In this document: positions 41,967 to 54,937 of the stretch, piece by piece | Numbering within the stretch: the stretch's first letter is position 1 | Layout of the letters: every line of letters begins with the position of its first letter | From: Sambucus nigra | Lineage: Eukaryota > Streptophyta > Magnoliopsida > Dipsacales > Adoxaceae | NCBI GenBank assembly: GCA_949130495.1 | Contig: OX422211.1 | Location: forward strand, 535,342,017-535,406,016 | DNA: 64,000 nt | Direction: 5' to 3' | Translations under genes and position numbers: made by a program | Notes under the pieces: generated by a model | Seen by the model: only the letters and a program-made list of their open reading frames with translations | The model's database searches: none | Told to the model about the DNA's origin: nothing

Positions 41967-43175
41967 TTATCTCAAACTTTGGGAACCTATTTGACGGTTT
42001 GAGAATTCGTACGATAGTTTGATAGATGATTTTAATCAGTACATCCCAGAAATGTAATTAACAGGGACACCTATAAGATTTTAATCCAAGGGTTATCCTA
42101 ATTAGACTCAGACAGTATCACTTTATTTGCAAATGGTGCATAGATTCTTAATTCTGAGAATAATAAGAATCAGAAAGGTTCCACAAATGTCACTTTAGTT
42201 TCTATGGGTGTGATTCAATTTTATCGGGTCAAATGATTTCCGCAATAGCTGGATGAGTATGTCCGAGATCTCAATTCATAGGAATTCGTGTTCAGGGGAT
42301 ACTGTTGATTGTGATACCCTTTTTATAGACTTATATATTTTGTTTCCACTAAGTAAAACCCAGTCAGTGAATCAAGAATTTGATTAGATGTTGGTTAAAA
42401 TTGATTAACAATAAATTGATTTGACCAAGCATGAATCGAACACTTGACGTGGGGAATCATACTATATATCATAATCGACTTGGCAAATAAACATCATTAT
42501 ATCCAACTAATTTATGAGATAATTAAATTAGAGTGCAGTTATAATTATTCAGTGGGTTTAATTATAATTAAATAAAGAAAGGAAATATATTACGATAATT
42601 TTAATTAAAAAAATTTAGTATTCATTTGGAGTTGATTTAATTATTTTCCTTGGCTCCCTAGTGTAGTTCACATATCAAAGTAGTTATTCATATACTCTAA
42701 AAAACAGTTTGGCCCAAGCCCACCTCTTATATGTGTGTATAAAGGTGGTAAGGGTTTTTATTTGTAATGATTAATTATAAGGGTTTGAGAGGGGTGAAAG
42801 AGAATAATATTCAGATTTTTGTGAAGAGTGTTATAGGAAGACCACTGTAACCCACTCATACATAAGGGTTTCATCTCCAAATTTATCCACACACATACCT
42901 AGCTTCAGGGAGGATCATACACTAGAACACTTAATCTTTAGAGAAGGTTAAATAAGGTTTTCAGAGACCTTATAGAGTAACAAGGATTTTATCATCTTCT
43001 ACCTTTATCTCCTCATGCAAATCATAACATGATTCATAATAATGTTGTATTCTAAACCATTGGTTTAATTTTTAAACCCAATTCTTGTTTTCTTTTCAAT
43101 ACTTGATTAATCAAAAATCGTTAAGGATGAAATTTTTTCACATTTAAATGTCAATCTCAAGTTGTTTTTTCAAGA
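41967..43175 (+). repeat. copia-B 5' LTR, second part
   Basis: It resumes at TTATCTCAAAC and matches 48851-50116 through the AATTAAATTAGAGTGCAG and GGAGGATCATACACT blocks. It ends near CAAGA, two bases before the PBS. TATA-like TATAAA lies at 42738-42743, corresponding to TATATAAAT at 49671 in the 3' LTR. Confidence 0.85.
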
Positions 43176-43177
43176 AT

Positions 43178-43190
43178 TGGTATCAGAGCC
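43178..43190 (+). promoter_or_regulatory. copia-B primer binding site (initiator tRNA-Met)
   Basis: TGGTATCAGAGCC is the standard Ty1/copia PBS complementary to the 3' end of initiator tRNA-Met. It fixes the orientation as plus and the LTR end to its left. Confidence 0.93.
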
Positions 43191-46100
43191 CCGGTTCAGA
43201 TTGATTGTGTGTTAAAAAGGTCTATGTTGTCATCTAAGAAATCCTAGTCTTGGCATATTGTATTATTAAAAAATCTTGCAAATAGAATCGTACTAACATG
43301 GTATTGTAGAGAATCTATGTTTAAATCATATCCATCATGGTCACATATGTTTATTTTTTGTGATTGGATCCTACAGTGGTTTATTCATAGTTATTTTTTA
43401 CTTTGAAATTCGATATGGTTGTAATAATTAGGTTTTTGTAATTATTATTTTATCGATGTATTTGGAGGCAATTGTGAGGGGATGTAATTTTTCTTTACTG
43501 TTATAATTGTGTATTTATATTGGTTTGAGTGTTGGGTAAATTTTTATGAAGATTTGGAAGAGTTATGGTCATTTTACATGAAAAAACTAAGAAGAAAACG
43601 AAGTTGACATAGACGTATATTTTAGATCGATCCAAAATATGGATTAATCCAAATTAGGGACCGGATCGATTCAATCGGGGGCGCAGCTAGCCATGGATGG
43701 TTATTTTATGGTGTTTTTTAGTGACTTCTCATCGTGGTTCTTCCTCATCTCCTTTGTAGACCAGGTTGGATCAGTTTCCAAAAGAAAAGATCTTCAATAA
43801 CTCATGTTTGTGATGAAGTCTACTTCAAGGTGGCATCTAAGTCAAAGGAAGTCTTCTCCAACAAGGAGTTTGGGGATTTAAGAGTTCTACTTCAAGAAAA
43901 ACATTAGGCTATGATGGAAAGGGAGTATTTTGTCCTTTTATTTCTATTTGCATTATTATAATTATTTGCATGTGTTGTCTTTTAATTATTATGTTTCATA
44001 ATTTGTCTTTTTTATTGGATTAATTAGGAACATTCGTTTTATGGACAATATGGATTTATTTTATAAACCGGCCTAGATTACCCTTTTTCCAAAACAATGA
44101 GTTTTATTTATTCTTTTTTAAATTATCAAGGTAATAAATTTGAATGTATAAATTAAATTTTGATCTCCGTGTTTTATTTTAATTTATAAATGATTTTGTT
44201 TTTGGAAAATTAAGATAGTGAGATCGAGTAATTTCATTTGGACAAGTAAATTAAAAATTACCAAGGATTTAAATTCGGGCTTTTAAAATGGAATAAATAG
44301 TTTCTCAAAACCCTCACAAATTTTAAAATACTAAGTGTAATAGGGGTTTTACGATAAACCCCATGGTATCCACTGAATTTAATGAATCATATGTGATTAA
44401 TTCCACGTGTCAATTAGGTCCCTCCCCCCCCCCCCCCCCCCCAACATACATACACACCCACCACCACCACCACACGAATGGAATTAATCAGGGCATCGGA
44501 ATTCATTAAAACTCTTAAGTGATAATTTTATAAATTATAATGTGATTGAGTTAGATCCCCCCACCGGGAACTCCTTTACATGCAGGTTCTATTTCAAGGA
44601 GTGAAACGATTTACTAGACTTAGACAAAATTAAAGGTATCCTTCCTCACGGAGTCACTGTTATTAATTGCTGGACCAAAAGGCACCTACTATTTATTTTA
44701 CTGGACATAAGCATTCTGAATTGTTCGGATATCATAATGAAAGATGAAAATATTCCTGGTTCAAGGTTAGGTGATTTAAGCTCCCCATGAGGAATATCAC
44801 CTCATAAGGGAACTAGGATATCTGACGGATTAGTTTTAAATATTGGCATTTGAGGGATGCCACTTTATAATTTAATCATGTTTAATTAGAAATTAATTTT
44901 TTTTCAATTTCATGATTCTAAGATTTCACAAATGAATTCAACTTTTTTTAAAATTTAGACTTAAATTTTTAACGGGAATAAGTTTCGAGGATTGAAAATA
45001 TTATTGGACATTGTTCTAACTTTAGGGAATAATAAACTATTTTAACCCACAATATCCATCAATATTTTAAAATTATGACGTAATTGTCTCTTCGTGCCAA
45101 TTAGGCTCCCCCCCCCCCCCCCCAGGTAGTTTTTAATCATAAATTCGTGATATTTTAAAATATATGATAATTCTTTTAAATTAAGTGTTACATGTGTTCA
45201 CTCTCTCTCCCCCCACGGGGAATATCTAGGTGTACATGTTACTTTTAAACAATTAACCAATGAGAATCTATTAAAAACCTTTACGGGTTAATGGAACTCA
45301 AGTGAGAATTGTGTTCTTAGAATAATTTTATCATTGGTTGAACAAAGGATTGTTTGAATAAGACATGGTGGGGAAGTCTAGTACCATTTCGTTATCCGAA
45401 AGTGAGGATCATCGTAGCGAAAGGTTAGTGTTATTTATTTGAGAAGAGCTTTACTTCTCTCCCGAAAGGGGGGTAGGAGGATATTGATAAGTCTTAAGTA
45501 CAATAATTTGGGTTAAGTACGTTTATATTCCTCGGTAGTAGTGAAAATATTTAAAAGGCATGTATTCTCACTACAAGGAGTTAAAACTTTTATAGTAATG
45601 TATCTAGTTTTTCATTGCTTTGTAAGGAAAGGGATATAGTAAATGTTTATCTCTTAAAATTAAATGAATAATTTATGTTCCAACCTATGGTAACCTAGTA
45701 TGTAGACTAGGTTACCACAAATCAGGACTACAACTCGTTGTAGAGGTTCCAAGCAACCAGGTAATTACTTAAAAGAGGGATGTTCCTACTTATGGAAAAT
45801 TAGAATAAGGCAACAGTATTAGCCGTGGGATATTCTTATGAATTTCGGTGAATACATAAAGTTAATGTAGATAAATTATTTAATAACCCCGATTTTAGAA
45901 TTTTTGGTTTCAGTTTTCCAAATTTGTTTTGAACATATATTCAATTAATTTTGTAAAATCATTTTATCAAAATTGGGTTATCTTTTATCTGTTCTGGTAC
46001 ATTGAAAAGTAATTTATACATAATAAGGTATGTCTCACCAATATTGCAAAATACTGGAATGAATAACACTAATGGGCATTCCTTAAGGAGAAATTTTCCT

Positions 46101-46549
46101 TAAATGATCCAAACACAACTTTTATACTTACGCTAAGGTTATTTTATTATAAAAGGAATTTGAATATCGGTTAAAATGGACTATTGTATTCACTATAAGA
46201 GGAGTCAATTCTATTCTTTAATCCCTTTTAGAAGGTAAAATAACCAAGGGTCAATTTATAGCCTAAAGTTAAAGAGTCAAAGATGTATTGGGAATAGTTC
46301 ACTTCGATTAGTGTGATTTTAGTGACTATCTGATCAAGAGGTGATTTTGAGTTTCATAGATGATGACTTAAATATATGGATGTGTTTACCTTATGCACCA
46401 TAAGTCTGAGGAGTTGGATTAGTTCAGAGTGTGCAGGGCTAACATGGAGCATATGTGAGGTAAACTAATTCGAGTTTTATGATCTAATCTTAAAGGTGTT
46501 TACCTCTTAGGATAGTTAAAGAATAATTTATTGGAGGTTGGTATTTTTT
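43191..46549 (+). other. copia-B leader/gag region, non-coding today
   Basis: No open frame or gag motif can be read. It contains two long poly-C runs (44424-44442 and 45108-45123) at equivalent places of an old duplication of about 685 bp (44100-44790 against 44790-45460). Shared landmarks are CCAATTAGG before each C run and CCCCCACxGGGAA after it. Confidence 0.55.
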
Positions 46550-46980
46550 CCCACTTGTCTACATCGGGCATTCCACTTCGGAATGGCGTAGAGGAAATTA
46601 AGGGGTAAGACTCTTTTGGGTATAATAGGCTCCATCGTTAGTTATTCAGGACTGCAATATTCTTATTGGAATTTTTATATAAGATACGGGGATATACATT
46701 CTAATTTATTTTCTTCCTAATCGGTCTTTTCAAACTCCCTTAGAGCATTGGAATGGGCTCAATCTTATTCTAAGGCATGTTTGGATTTGGGGTTGTCTGA
46801 CACTCGTGTTGTGGAATGATTCAATGAAATTGAAATTAAGAGAGAGTTATGTCTTTCTGTTGGCTATCCCAAAGGCTATAAAAGTAATTTATATCACATT
46901 CCTAAGTACAAGAAGGTCGTTGATTGCATTAATGACAGGTTCTTGTAGGAGAATTGTGTAATGAACCACAAGTCTAAGTT
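46550..46980 (+). pseudogene. copia-B integrase remnant
   Basis: Successive frames give STSGIPLRNGVEE (the core end S-x-x-G-T-P-Q-Q-N-G-V-A-E), FQTPLEHWNGLNLILRHVWI with WGC, and VGYPKGYKSNLYHIPKYKKV with VDCINDRFL. These are the conserved C-terminal integrase segments of Ty1/copia (P-x-E-L-W ... L-R-I-W-G-C and G-Y-P-K-G). Stops and frame changes throughout. Confidence 0.85.
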
Positions 46981-47199
46981 TAAGTTGGACTTGCAAGATA
47001 AAATGGAACATCATATTACCAATATTTATAAACCACTTATACATGTTGAAATACAACCTGATATCAATAATACACTACCTTATCATAATGGAAGCATAGA
47101 CAATGATCAAGTTACATGTGTCATTTATATTGGATAGCAAGTGATTCCATACATAGTGAGAGCCTTAGAAGTTATCTTGAATGGTTAGTGTTTTGGGTG

Positions 47200-47990
47200 A
47201 TCATTTTGATGAGGTCCCAAAAAAACATAAATCGTATCCGAGGAACAATAACGAGGCATTACAAGACAAGGATTTTTGTACTTTGAGATATGACTATGGA
47301 TACTAAAAGGGATTAAATATATTCGAATCAAGTTTCAGGACTTATAGACTTGTTGATAGGATAAAACCCATCGAAAACAAGTGGACCTACAAGAACTTAA
47401 AAGATATATAAATGGGGAGGTGAAAAACTTCAAGCCAAGAATTGCGAAAGGGTTTACTCAAAAAGATAGGGATTGACTATGAGAAAACCTTCTCACGGTA
47501 TCCATGCTAAAATCTTTAGATGTTCTTTTAATGTTAAGATTATAATCTTCAATGATTGCCTTGACAAGTACATAGTAAGAAGTTAAAACAGTAAAGTGAT
47601 GTAAACTTGTGAGATCCGTTTATGGATACAAGCTAACATCAAGGTTTTGGGTAATTCGTTTTGATTAAACAAGCTTTAAATTTGATCAAGTCCTGAATAA
47701 CATTTGTTAGTATAAGACCCATGATGAAAACATGGTTGTATTTCTAGTAAAATTTGTCGATAATATTTTCCTAATCGGGAATGAGGTGGGAATATTGTCT
47801 TTCATAAGAGTGTGATTATTTGAGAAATCGGTATAAAGCACTTAAGAAAACCCAGAAACATCTCAATGATCAAGATTTTGCTAGATCGGTTGCAAAGGAT
47901 ATTGGGCTTATCCCAAGATGATTATATCAAAGTTGAAAATAAATGATTAACAGCGGGATTCCATGAAAATAGTTCTTTTCAAGTGTGGAA
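47200..47990 (+). pseudogene. copia-B reverse transcriptase remnant
   Basis: Fragments are RIKPIENKWTYKNLKD, AKGFTQK and GIDYEKTFS, VSMLKSLDVLLML, NFDQVLNN, and VVFLVKFVDNIFLIGNEVGI (equivalent of the Y-V-D-D box, here F-V-D-N). The order is that of copia RT. The N of V-D-N replaces the second catalytic Asp. Many stops. Confidence 0.88.
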
Positions 47991-48039
47991 TCATTCTTTC
48001 TGAACTTCAATGTCTTATCACCCTTAATTAGATGGAAGG

Positions 48040-48600
48040 AACGAGGGGAATATACCTAATGCTTTAGCATTAGGTAGCCTCATAAATGATATGTATTGTG
48101 TGCAAAGATCGAAATACATTATGCCTTCAAAATGGCTGACTGACTCCAGTCTAATAGTATTGTACCATTTCGGCACAAAGACTAAGGTTTTTTATCAGTA
48201 AAGGATTCTTAATTTACTACCTCAAAATATCTATTTATCGAAGGAGGTTGAGATACAAGTTAGAGGAGTATAAAGAAATCTTGGGTTATTGACTCCGCTA
48301 AGAAGGCCAAAGTTGTTGCTAGTTTGGGGGCAACTAAAGAGGCTATATGGATCAGTTACATCCTAAGTAACTTGGGTGAGGTTCATTCAAGTTCACTTAC
48401 CTATTACACTTTTAGTGTTTAAAACATATGATTCCAAGTTTGAGGAACCTATGAACTATAAAAGGGTTAAGCACATTGAGTGTAGGTTTCACTTAGTTCG
48501 GGAGATCGAACGGAATGGGTGATAAGTTTATCACAAGGTTGTATCAAATAACACCAGGTTAGTCCTTCTACCGATAAGTAATAAAATGTAGTATATATGG
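48040..48600 (+). pseudogene. copia-B RNase H remnant
   Basis: Fragments LGSLINDMYC, KKSWVIDSAKKAKVVASLGA, TKEAIWISYILSNLGEVHSS and KRVKHIECRFHLVREI follow the copia RNase H order (S-x-x-A-E-Y/A-x-x-E-A-x-W ... K-H-I-x-x-R-x-H-x-x-R). It ends shortly before the polypurine region and 3' LTR. Confidence 0.85.
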
Positions 48601-48623
48601 ATTGGGAGTTATAAGTGATATAT

Positions 48624-50116
48624 TGTTGGGGTTTTATTCTTTAATTCATGTATGGCGTTTAGTTTTGAGTAAATGTGTGTCAATAATGCTTTACCTGGCA
48701 ATAAATAGAGCTCAATAGGAATTTCGGCGAGTCGACTTCAGATTTATCACAAGGAGATCAGAATTCCAATTATAGCGCACTTAAAACCTTCACAACCTAA
48801 ATAGGAAGTTGACATCCTATCAGAATAGTTACAATGCATTCCTAGTAGTTTATCTCAAACTACGAGAACCAATTTGATGGCTTGAGAACTTTTATGATAG
48901 TTCGACAAAGGATTGTGATCGATACAATACTAGGAATGTATTGAACAGAGGCGCCCATGAGATTTGACTGTAAGGGTTGTCTTGATTAGACTTAAAAAAT
49001 GTAACACCATTTCCAAAGGGTTCGTATATTATTAAGCGCAAGAATTATAAGGATTGCAATGGTTGCAAAAATATCACTTTGATTACTATGGGAGCCATCT
49101 AATTTTATCGAGTCAAGTAATCCGCCCACATTGGGTGACATTTGTGTAAGTAGGTCTAAGTTCATAATTCAAAGGAATCCGCGTCTCGGAGATGCCACAG
49201 AATATGATATCCCCTTGATATACTTATATGTGTTGTCACCAGCAAGTAAAACTACGTTGATGGATTATTTTATAATCATAGATTAGTAAAAAAGTTAAGT
49301 TTTTGAATCAAGGAACTGATTAGATGTTGATTAAAATCGATTAACATTAAATTGATTTGACCAAGAAGGTATCGGACAATTAACGTGGGGAATCCTATTA
49401 ATTATAATCAACTTTGCAAATAAGACCTCATTATATCCAAGTGATTTCTTAGATAATTAAATTAGAGTGCAGTTATAATTATTAACAGAAATTAATTATG
49501 ATTAAATAAAGAATGAAAATAGATTACAGTAATTATAATTGGGATTTTCTAGTTTTATTTGGAGCTAATTTAATTATTTGTCTTGGATACCTAGTGTAGA
49601 CCACATACCCAAGTAGTTATGCCCAAACTCTAAAGAAATCCAGTTTGTATGAAGCCCACCTTTTATAGTGTATATAAATGTGTGGGAAGGGATTTTATTG
49701 GTAATGATTGATCATTAAAGTTTGAGAGGGCTGGGAGAAAACACTATTCATGTTTTTGTGAAGAGGCCTAGAGAGAGACCACCATATCTCACACATAAGG
49801 GAGGTTTTTTATCAAAAAAGGTGCCCCCACACCTACCTATATTTGGGGAGGATCATACACTGAATGATCTAAGCTTTACAGGAGGTGAAATAAGGTTTTC
49901 GAAGGCCTTATAGGGAAACATGAATTTCATCATCTTCTACCCTTGTCTCCTCATACGAGTCACAACATGATTCACCATGGTATTGTATTCTAAAACCTAG
50001 ATTTAATCATTAAACTTAGTTCTTATTTTCTTTTCAATGATTGATTATTTCAAGATCTTCTGGGATAAAAAAAAATTCCACATTTAAATGTCAATCCCAA
50101 GTTATTTTTCCCAACA
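48624..50116 (+). repeat. copia-B 3' LTR (1493 bp)
   Basis: It starts TGTTGGGGTTTTATTC and ends TTTTCCCAACA. A purine-rich GGATTGGGAG lies upstream (48600-48609). This intact copy serves as the reference for the fragmented LTRs at 9243, 27488, 27658, 41967, 50117 and 58000. Confidence 0.93.
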
Positions 50117-50587
50117 AATAACCTTTTGGTTTAAAATTTTATTCACCCTCTGTAATTAGTGTGAGATTGCGCTACTATATTTTAAACAGCCCTTAGACTT
50201 AAATCTGAAGAGTATTCCTATTCAATACATTCCTAAAAGTGACAATTCTCTTTTGAACTATCATACAAGTTCTCGAACCATCAGACAAGTTCCTGTAGTT
50301 TGAGATAAACTATTAGGATTGCACGTGTGACCATACTGATATGATGTTAACCCGTATCTAGGTACTGAATTGTTCAATTTTACTAAAACTGGAATTTCGA
50401 TCTACTACGATCAAAGTCGAACCCAAATCACCGAAGTCCTACTAGGTGCATTGGATAGACATAGATACAATATATTTAGTAATAAATATAAGGCATTCTC
50501 ATAAACTAGACTCTTATTTGAAAATGAATAGACATATGTTACTAAAAAGTATACGTCATACATAGTTTTAAGGATAAAACCCCAATA
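50117..50587 (-). repeat. copia-A left LTR, piece 3 of 3
   Basis: The reverse complement of LTR positions 1 to about 470 of the family, ending AAAACCCCAATA at 50587 (family terminus TGTTGGGG, here TATTGGGG). It begins exactly after the copia-B 3' LTR end, with AATAACC matching 58617 onward. Confidence 0.82.
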
Positions 50588-51361
50588 ATATACCACTTAT
50601 TCTTAAAGTTATGTACCTATGAATCTAACTCCTAACCCATCTACTCAATAGTCTATAGACCTAGTTGTCGAAGGATTAATGGGGTGTTATCTAATGCAAC
50701 CTTAGTTATAAACTTATTACCTACCTTTATCGATCTCTCTAACTAGGTGAAGCCTGTGCGTAATGTACTTAACCTTTTTATCGGTTAGGGTTCTTTTAAA
50801 CTTGAAATCGTAGCACTATATACATTAAAAAGTGTAATAGCCAATTTCACTTAAAGAAACCTCATCCGAGTGCCAACAAATTTGGCCTCCTTAACGAAGT
50901 CAGTAATGCAAGATTTCATCACACTCCTCCAACTTATAGATCCACTTATTAGGGTAATTATAATTCCAAGGTACAAAATAGGAATCCTTATCAGATTAAA
51001 AATAGAGTTTTTATAACAAAAGGGTATAAGACTACTATACTGAAATCTTTTTACCATGCCAAAGGCATATCATATTTTCAGTCTAGAACACAATATAACG
51101 TATATGAGGTTGCCCACCAGTGAAGGATAAGGTATATTCCTCATTCCTTCCATATAGATCAGGTGTTTAAGGACATTAATCCCCAGACAGAGTGATTCCA
51201 TACTTGAAAAGAAAATCTTGAGTTCATGCAATCCTGAAGCTAATTATGTGAGCACATATTCGATACAATCAGCTTTAGATAAGCCTAACATCGTTTATAT
51301 CTAATCTCATGAAATCTTGTTCATAAGGATGTGATCGTCTTATCTTAAGAATAATCACACT
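50588..51361 (-). pseudogene. copia-A RNase H and RT C-terminal remnant
   Basis: Minus-strand fragments VKYITHRLHLVREIDKG (about 50795-50745), SWRSVMKSCITDFVKEA (near 50920), and MLGLSKADCIEYVLT with MEGMRNIPYPSLVGNLIYVI (51290-51090) match the copia RNase H and the segment between RT and RNase H. It is cut at 51361 by the Sirevirus insertion and continues at 57656. Confidence 0.82.
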
Positions 51362-52379
51362 TGTTGATGCGCGATGCCCCAATTTTAAACTTCTTATCAC
51401 AAAAAGCAATTTCCTTCTTAAAGATATGCGGAAGCGAGATGGTTCACACAAAAACAATAAATTTTAATTTCTTTTCAAATTAAAATTAAACCCAGTGAAA
51501 TATGATGAAACACACACATAATTTTAACTTCACTTACACACAATTAATTTAACCCCAGTCCTAGAAATTTGCCTAAGTCATATTTTCAATATTACCAAAT
51601 TAGGCCAAACCAATTTTATCAAATTAAGTGACGACTTGAATTAAATTAACATAAACATTACACAAATTAATTAGCACCAAATTAAACAAGTTGTGATTTA
51701 AACGAAATTTTATCTTTTTACCTAAGCATGCGTTCTAGGTGATTTTGCAAGATAAAATAAATAATGAATCACTACGCCACGATGTACGAGGAAAACCCCA
51801 TAATGGGAAACAACCTCGTACGTCCCTAGACTCAAATCCACTAAGTATGGTTTTACAAATACAAGAAAGTAAGACTTACAACACTCGACTCAATCCCTTT
51901 CAAGCCCCGACGCTCCTTCTTGTTTACATCTTCGCCTAGCGAATAACCACGGAGCTCCACCACGGTCTCGAAACCCATCGATCGGACTTTGTTGGTCACC
52001 GTCACCCAAACTAGGAGCCTTTCTCCAAGTGGGTATGACAACGCAAATAATCTTCTTCTTTGTGGGATTAAGAACCAAACCCAAACTTCTCTTCAAACGG
52101 TAGAGGTAAAAACCGGTGCCAAACTCCACGCAAAGTATATATATATAGATGAACTTGGATAAATAAACTTTGGGTGTAAAACAAGCGTTTAAAAGATTTT
52201 TCTTGAAAGACAACAATACTTAAACAATAAACTTTTTCCTTTATGAAATTATGCTCTCAAACTCTCTCTTAGAGATGGAATAGTATGAAAAGGTTAAGTT
52301 AAAAAACTTGATTCCCGCACTTAGATATTTAGGAAAAGAGTTAGTCGAAAAAGTAGTGGGAAAGTGGAAAAAAATGCTC

Positions 52380-52600
52380 AAAAACTGCCAATTAACTGTT
52401 CCCGCCAAAAATCGTTCGAACGAGCCTTCTAACGAAGTTTCAGTGTATTAAAAAATGAACTCCTTAGAAATCTAGTTGGAATTCTCGTTCGAACAGCCAT
52501 CTCGTTCGAACGATAATTCGAACGATATTCTCGTGGCCAATAGGGGAATTTGTTGGCGAACTCGTTCGAACGACAATTTCGAACGAAGTTCCAGAATGTT
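52380..52600. repeat. Palindrome cluster in the Sirevirus-type LTR (3' copy)
   Basis: Repeated CTCGTTCGAACG and TTCGAACGA dyads, also present at 57030-57275 in the 5' LTR and, degenerate, at 10480-10660 in the solo LTR. They lie upstream of the transcription start region in the LTR and may bind a regulator; this is inference from reports of conserved LTR palindromes in Sireviruses. Confidence 0.8.
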
Positions 52601-52711
52601 TGAATATTGATTTTTAGCCCAGAAACTTTACTTTAAAGTTTTAATGAAACTTTCTGAAAATAAACAACAGTTTAAAATAAACTTACACCCATAAAAATAT
52701 TGTTCCAAACT

Positions 52712-52712
<1 letters not shown>

Positions 52713-52774
<62 letters not shown>
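52713..52774. repeat. (TA)n microsatellite
   Basis: About 62 bp of TA. The homologous spot of the other LTR (57401-57413) has only about 13 bp. The ORF at 52628-52843 is made by this repeat. Confidence 0.95.
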
Positions 52775-52779
<5 letters not shown>

Positions 52780-53002
52780 TGCATTCATACCTTAGGAGAA
52801 ATGGAACCATGTTGATGACGTAGAAACGAGACACAATACACACGACATTTGATGAATCTTTAATATCTTGGCCGCTACGTCTTCAACAAACTCGTCATAA
52901 GCTTGAATGGATACAATTAAAAACTATCCTATGACTCAAACATTTTTGTCCGGAATTGAGCCAAAACTACAAAGAACTCAATTAGAAATTTGTGTCCTTA
53001 CA

Positions 53003-54937
53003 AATCGCCCCCTTTGTCTATTCCGGGACAAAAACTAAACAAAAATCCTAAAGGGCCGTAAAGCTCTACTAGACATAGACATCCCACCTAAACTTGACTT
53101 AAGACCCAAGGATCAATATCTTTACCGGTGAAGGTTGCCATATATAGAAGAATTCCTGCACACTTAAGCAAACTGTCAAACGCATAGAGAATATAAAAAT
53201 ATTAAATGCAATTAAAATAGTTACTCCCCCTAAATTAATTCTCCCCTTTATCAAACACAAGACCTACTTAGAAAGACGTCTCCCCCTAAGATAAATCTCC
53301 CCAAACGAAGATACGATTATAATAGGATTAGATATCATTTCTCCCCCTATTATTCTCCCCCTTTTTATTCAGGAATAGAAAAAGGCTAAAGAATAAAAAA
53401 TTAACTTATCTCTCCCAATTTAAGCATAGATAAATATAACGAGATAACAAGCTAAACATGCAATAGTGCGTAAAGTGATGAGAACATTTAAAGCACATGG
53501 GCAACAAAATCGTAACTAATCCAACAAATAATAGCGGATACCAACTAAGATGCAAGAAAATGATACCAATATGATACATAAAGTATTAAGCATGTGATAT
53601 CAACAAAGAATGCAACAAGATAGATACCAATTATGAATTAAAGCATAGATGGAATAGAACGCAAGGCAAAGACAGAAAAATATCATATATATACATAGAC
53701 TAAATATACCAATAATGCTCATACATGTATATATAGATATAAACACACAAATGACACAAAATAAAATAAGTTTTTCACACTCGTATGGCAAAAATGTGCC
53801 ATATGGAAATGGAAGTGTTGGGGTGTGAACTAGTAACAATTAAATTTAGACCCAATCACTTAAAACATTTTCACGGATTTCTCAATTGATTGCAAACTTC
53901 ATCACATTTGAATATAACCTCATGTGACAATATAGATTGAACTCAATGAACAAACATATACAAGCCTAGATTTTTGATGATTCTACAAATCAATAGAGTC
54001 ATGACATGGAAAGTACAACTAGGATAAACGGACATCGTGCAAACCGTTGACATATCATCCAAACTCCCTCAATTAGCATATTATTTCAATCTTTTGAATG
54101 AATAAATCAACTAAACATAGGCCTTGGCATTTATTTTTCTTTTGAATGCCATATTTTATTTTAGGCCTTTGGACCGCGTATTTCTTTTAGGTCCAAACAA
54201 ACGGTGGCTTACTATTCGCAAAAGGATAATAAATCCTTTCGGAGCTCTTCCCCGTGCACATTCATATATATTATTTTTATTTCTCACAAATCTCGTGAGC
54301 AACGGATTTTGACATGCACTAGTCCTCCTAGGTTACAAATATATAGATGACAAGATTGGTAGGAGAACACCTCACAAAGCTCAAATATACATATGAAGTT
54401 AAATTTAAAAAGAGCTCGTTCATGTGTGATTAGAGGCATATAAAAATAAAATCCATTTAAGCAACATAAGATCCAACTACTCCATGTAAGCATGGTAAAG
54501 AACATAATACGGATTGACAATCTAAACCAAAAGTTCTAGCCACATGGGAGTGAAAAAGATAGGATTCTAACACAAGTGTATGCCACATAACGTGTGTCAA
54601 ACTAAAATACACACAAAAAAGTCTTTTTGAGTTTTTGACAAATTTTTAACCAAAATAGAAATATTTACTCAAAAGACAAACAAAATCATTTTTATTTTCA
54701 TTAAGACTAAATTATCAAGAAGGTAAAAAACAAATGATAAACAAAATTATTTTTGTATTTTTCGTTTAATGCAAACAGAAATGAAAGAAATATAATACAA
54801 AAGATAAACAAAAATCATTATTCTAGCATGTGATTAAGCAGGGAGCATAGACTAGAAAATTATTAAACATGCATACACCTAGAAATGATATATAATATGA
54901 AGCACAAAAAGCTAGAGTATGCAAACAACTAACACAT
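53003..54937 (-). other. Sirevirus-type internal 3' region with multiple polypurine copies
   Basis: No pol motif was found on either strand. On the minus strand the true polypurine tract (AAAGGGGGCGATT) abuts the LTR at 53003-53018. Four or more further AGGGGGAG or AGGGGAG copies lie between 53222 and 53366 (plus strand CTCCCCCT). The rest is AT-rich with chance ORFs only. Confidence 0.7.

Larger units (their letters stand above)
27658..50116 (+). mobile_element. copia-B: plus-strand Ty1/copia element with split 5' LTR
   Basis: The 5' LTR is in two parts (27658-27922 and 41967-43175), a PBS lies at 43178-43190, degenerate gag-pol remnants at about 46550-48560, and the 3' LTR at 48624-50116. 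The LTR ends TGTTGGGG and CCCAACA are inverted repeats. The TSDs are CGTAA (left) and AATAA (right), 3 of 5 identical; removing the element restores the copia-A LTR. Net length without nested DNA is about 8.4 kb. No long ORF survives. Confidence 0.85.
51362..53002 (-). repeat. Sirevirus-type 3' LTR (1641 bp)
   Basis: Plus-strand start is TGTTGATGCGCGATGCCCC and end is GTGTCCTTACA. It is very similar to 55879-57650 but lacks the 93-bp tandem duplication and has a much longer TA microsatellite (52713-52774). Confidence 0.93.

Noticed and set aside
50117..50121. AATAA/CGTAA as a firm TSD for copia-B
   Set aside because: Only 3 of 5 bases agree. The insertion model rests on restored LTR continuity rather than on this TSD alone.
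52628..52843. 71-codon minus-strand ORF with Tyr-Ile repeats
   Set aside because: Made by the TA microsatellite at 52713-52774.
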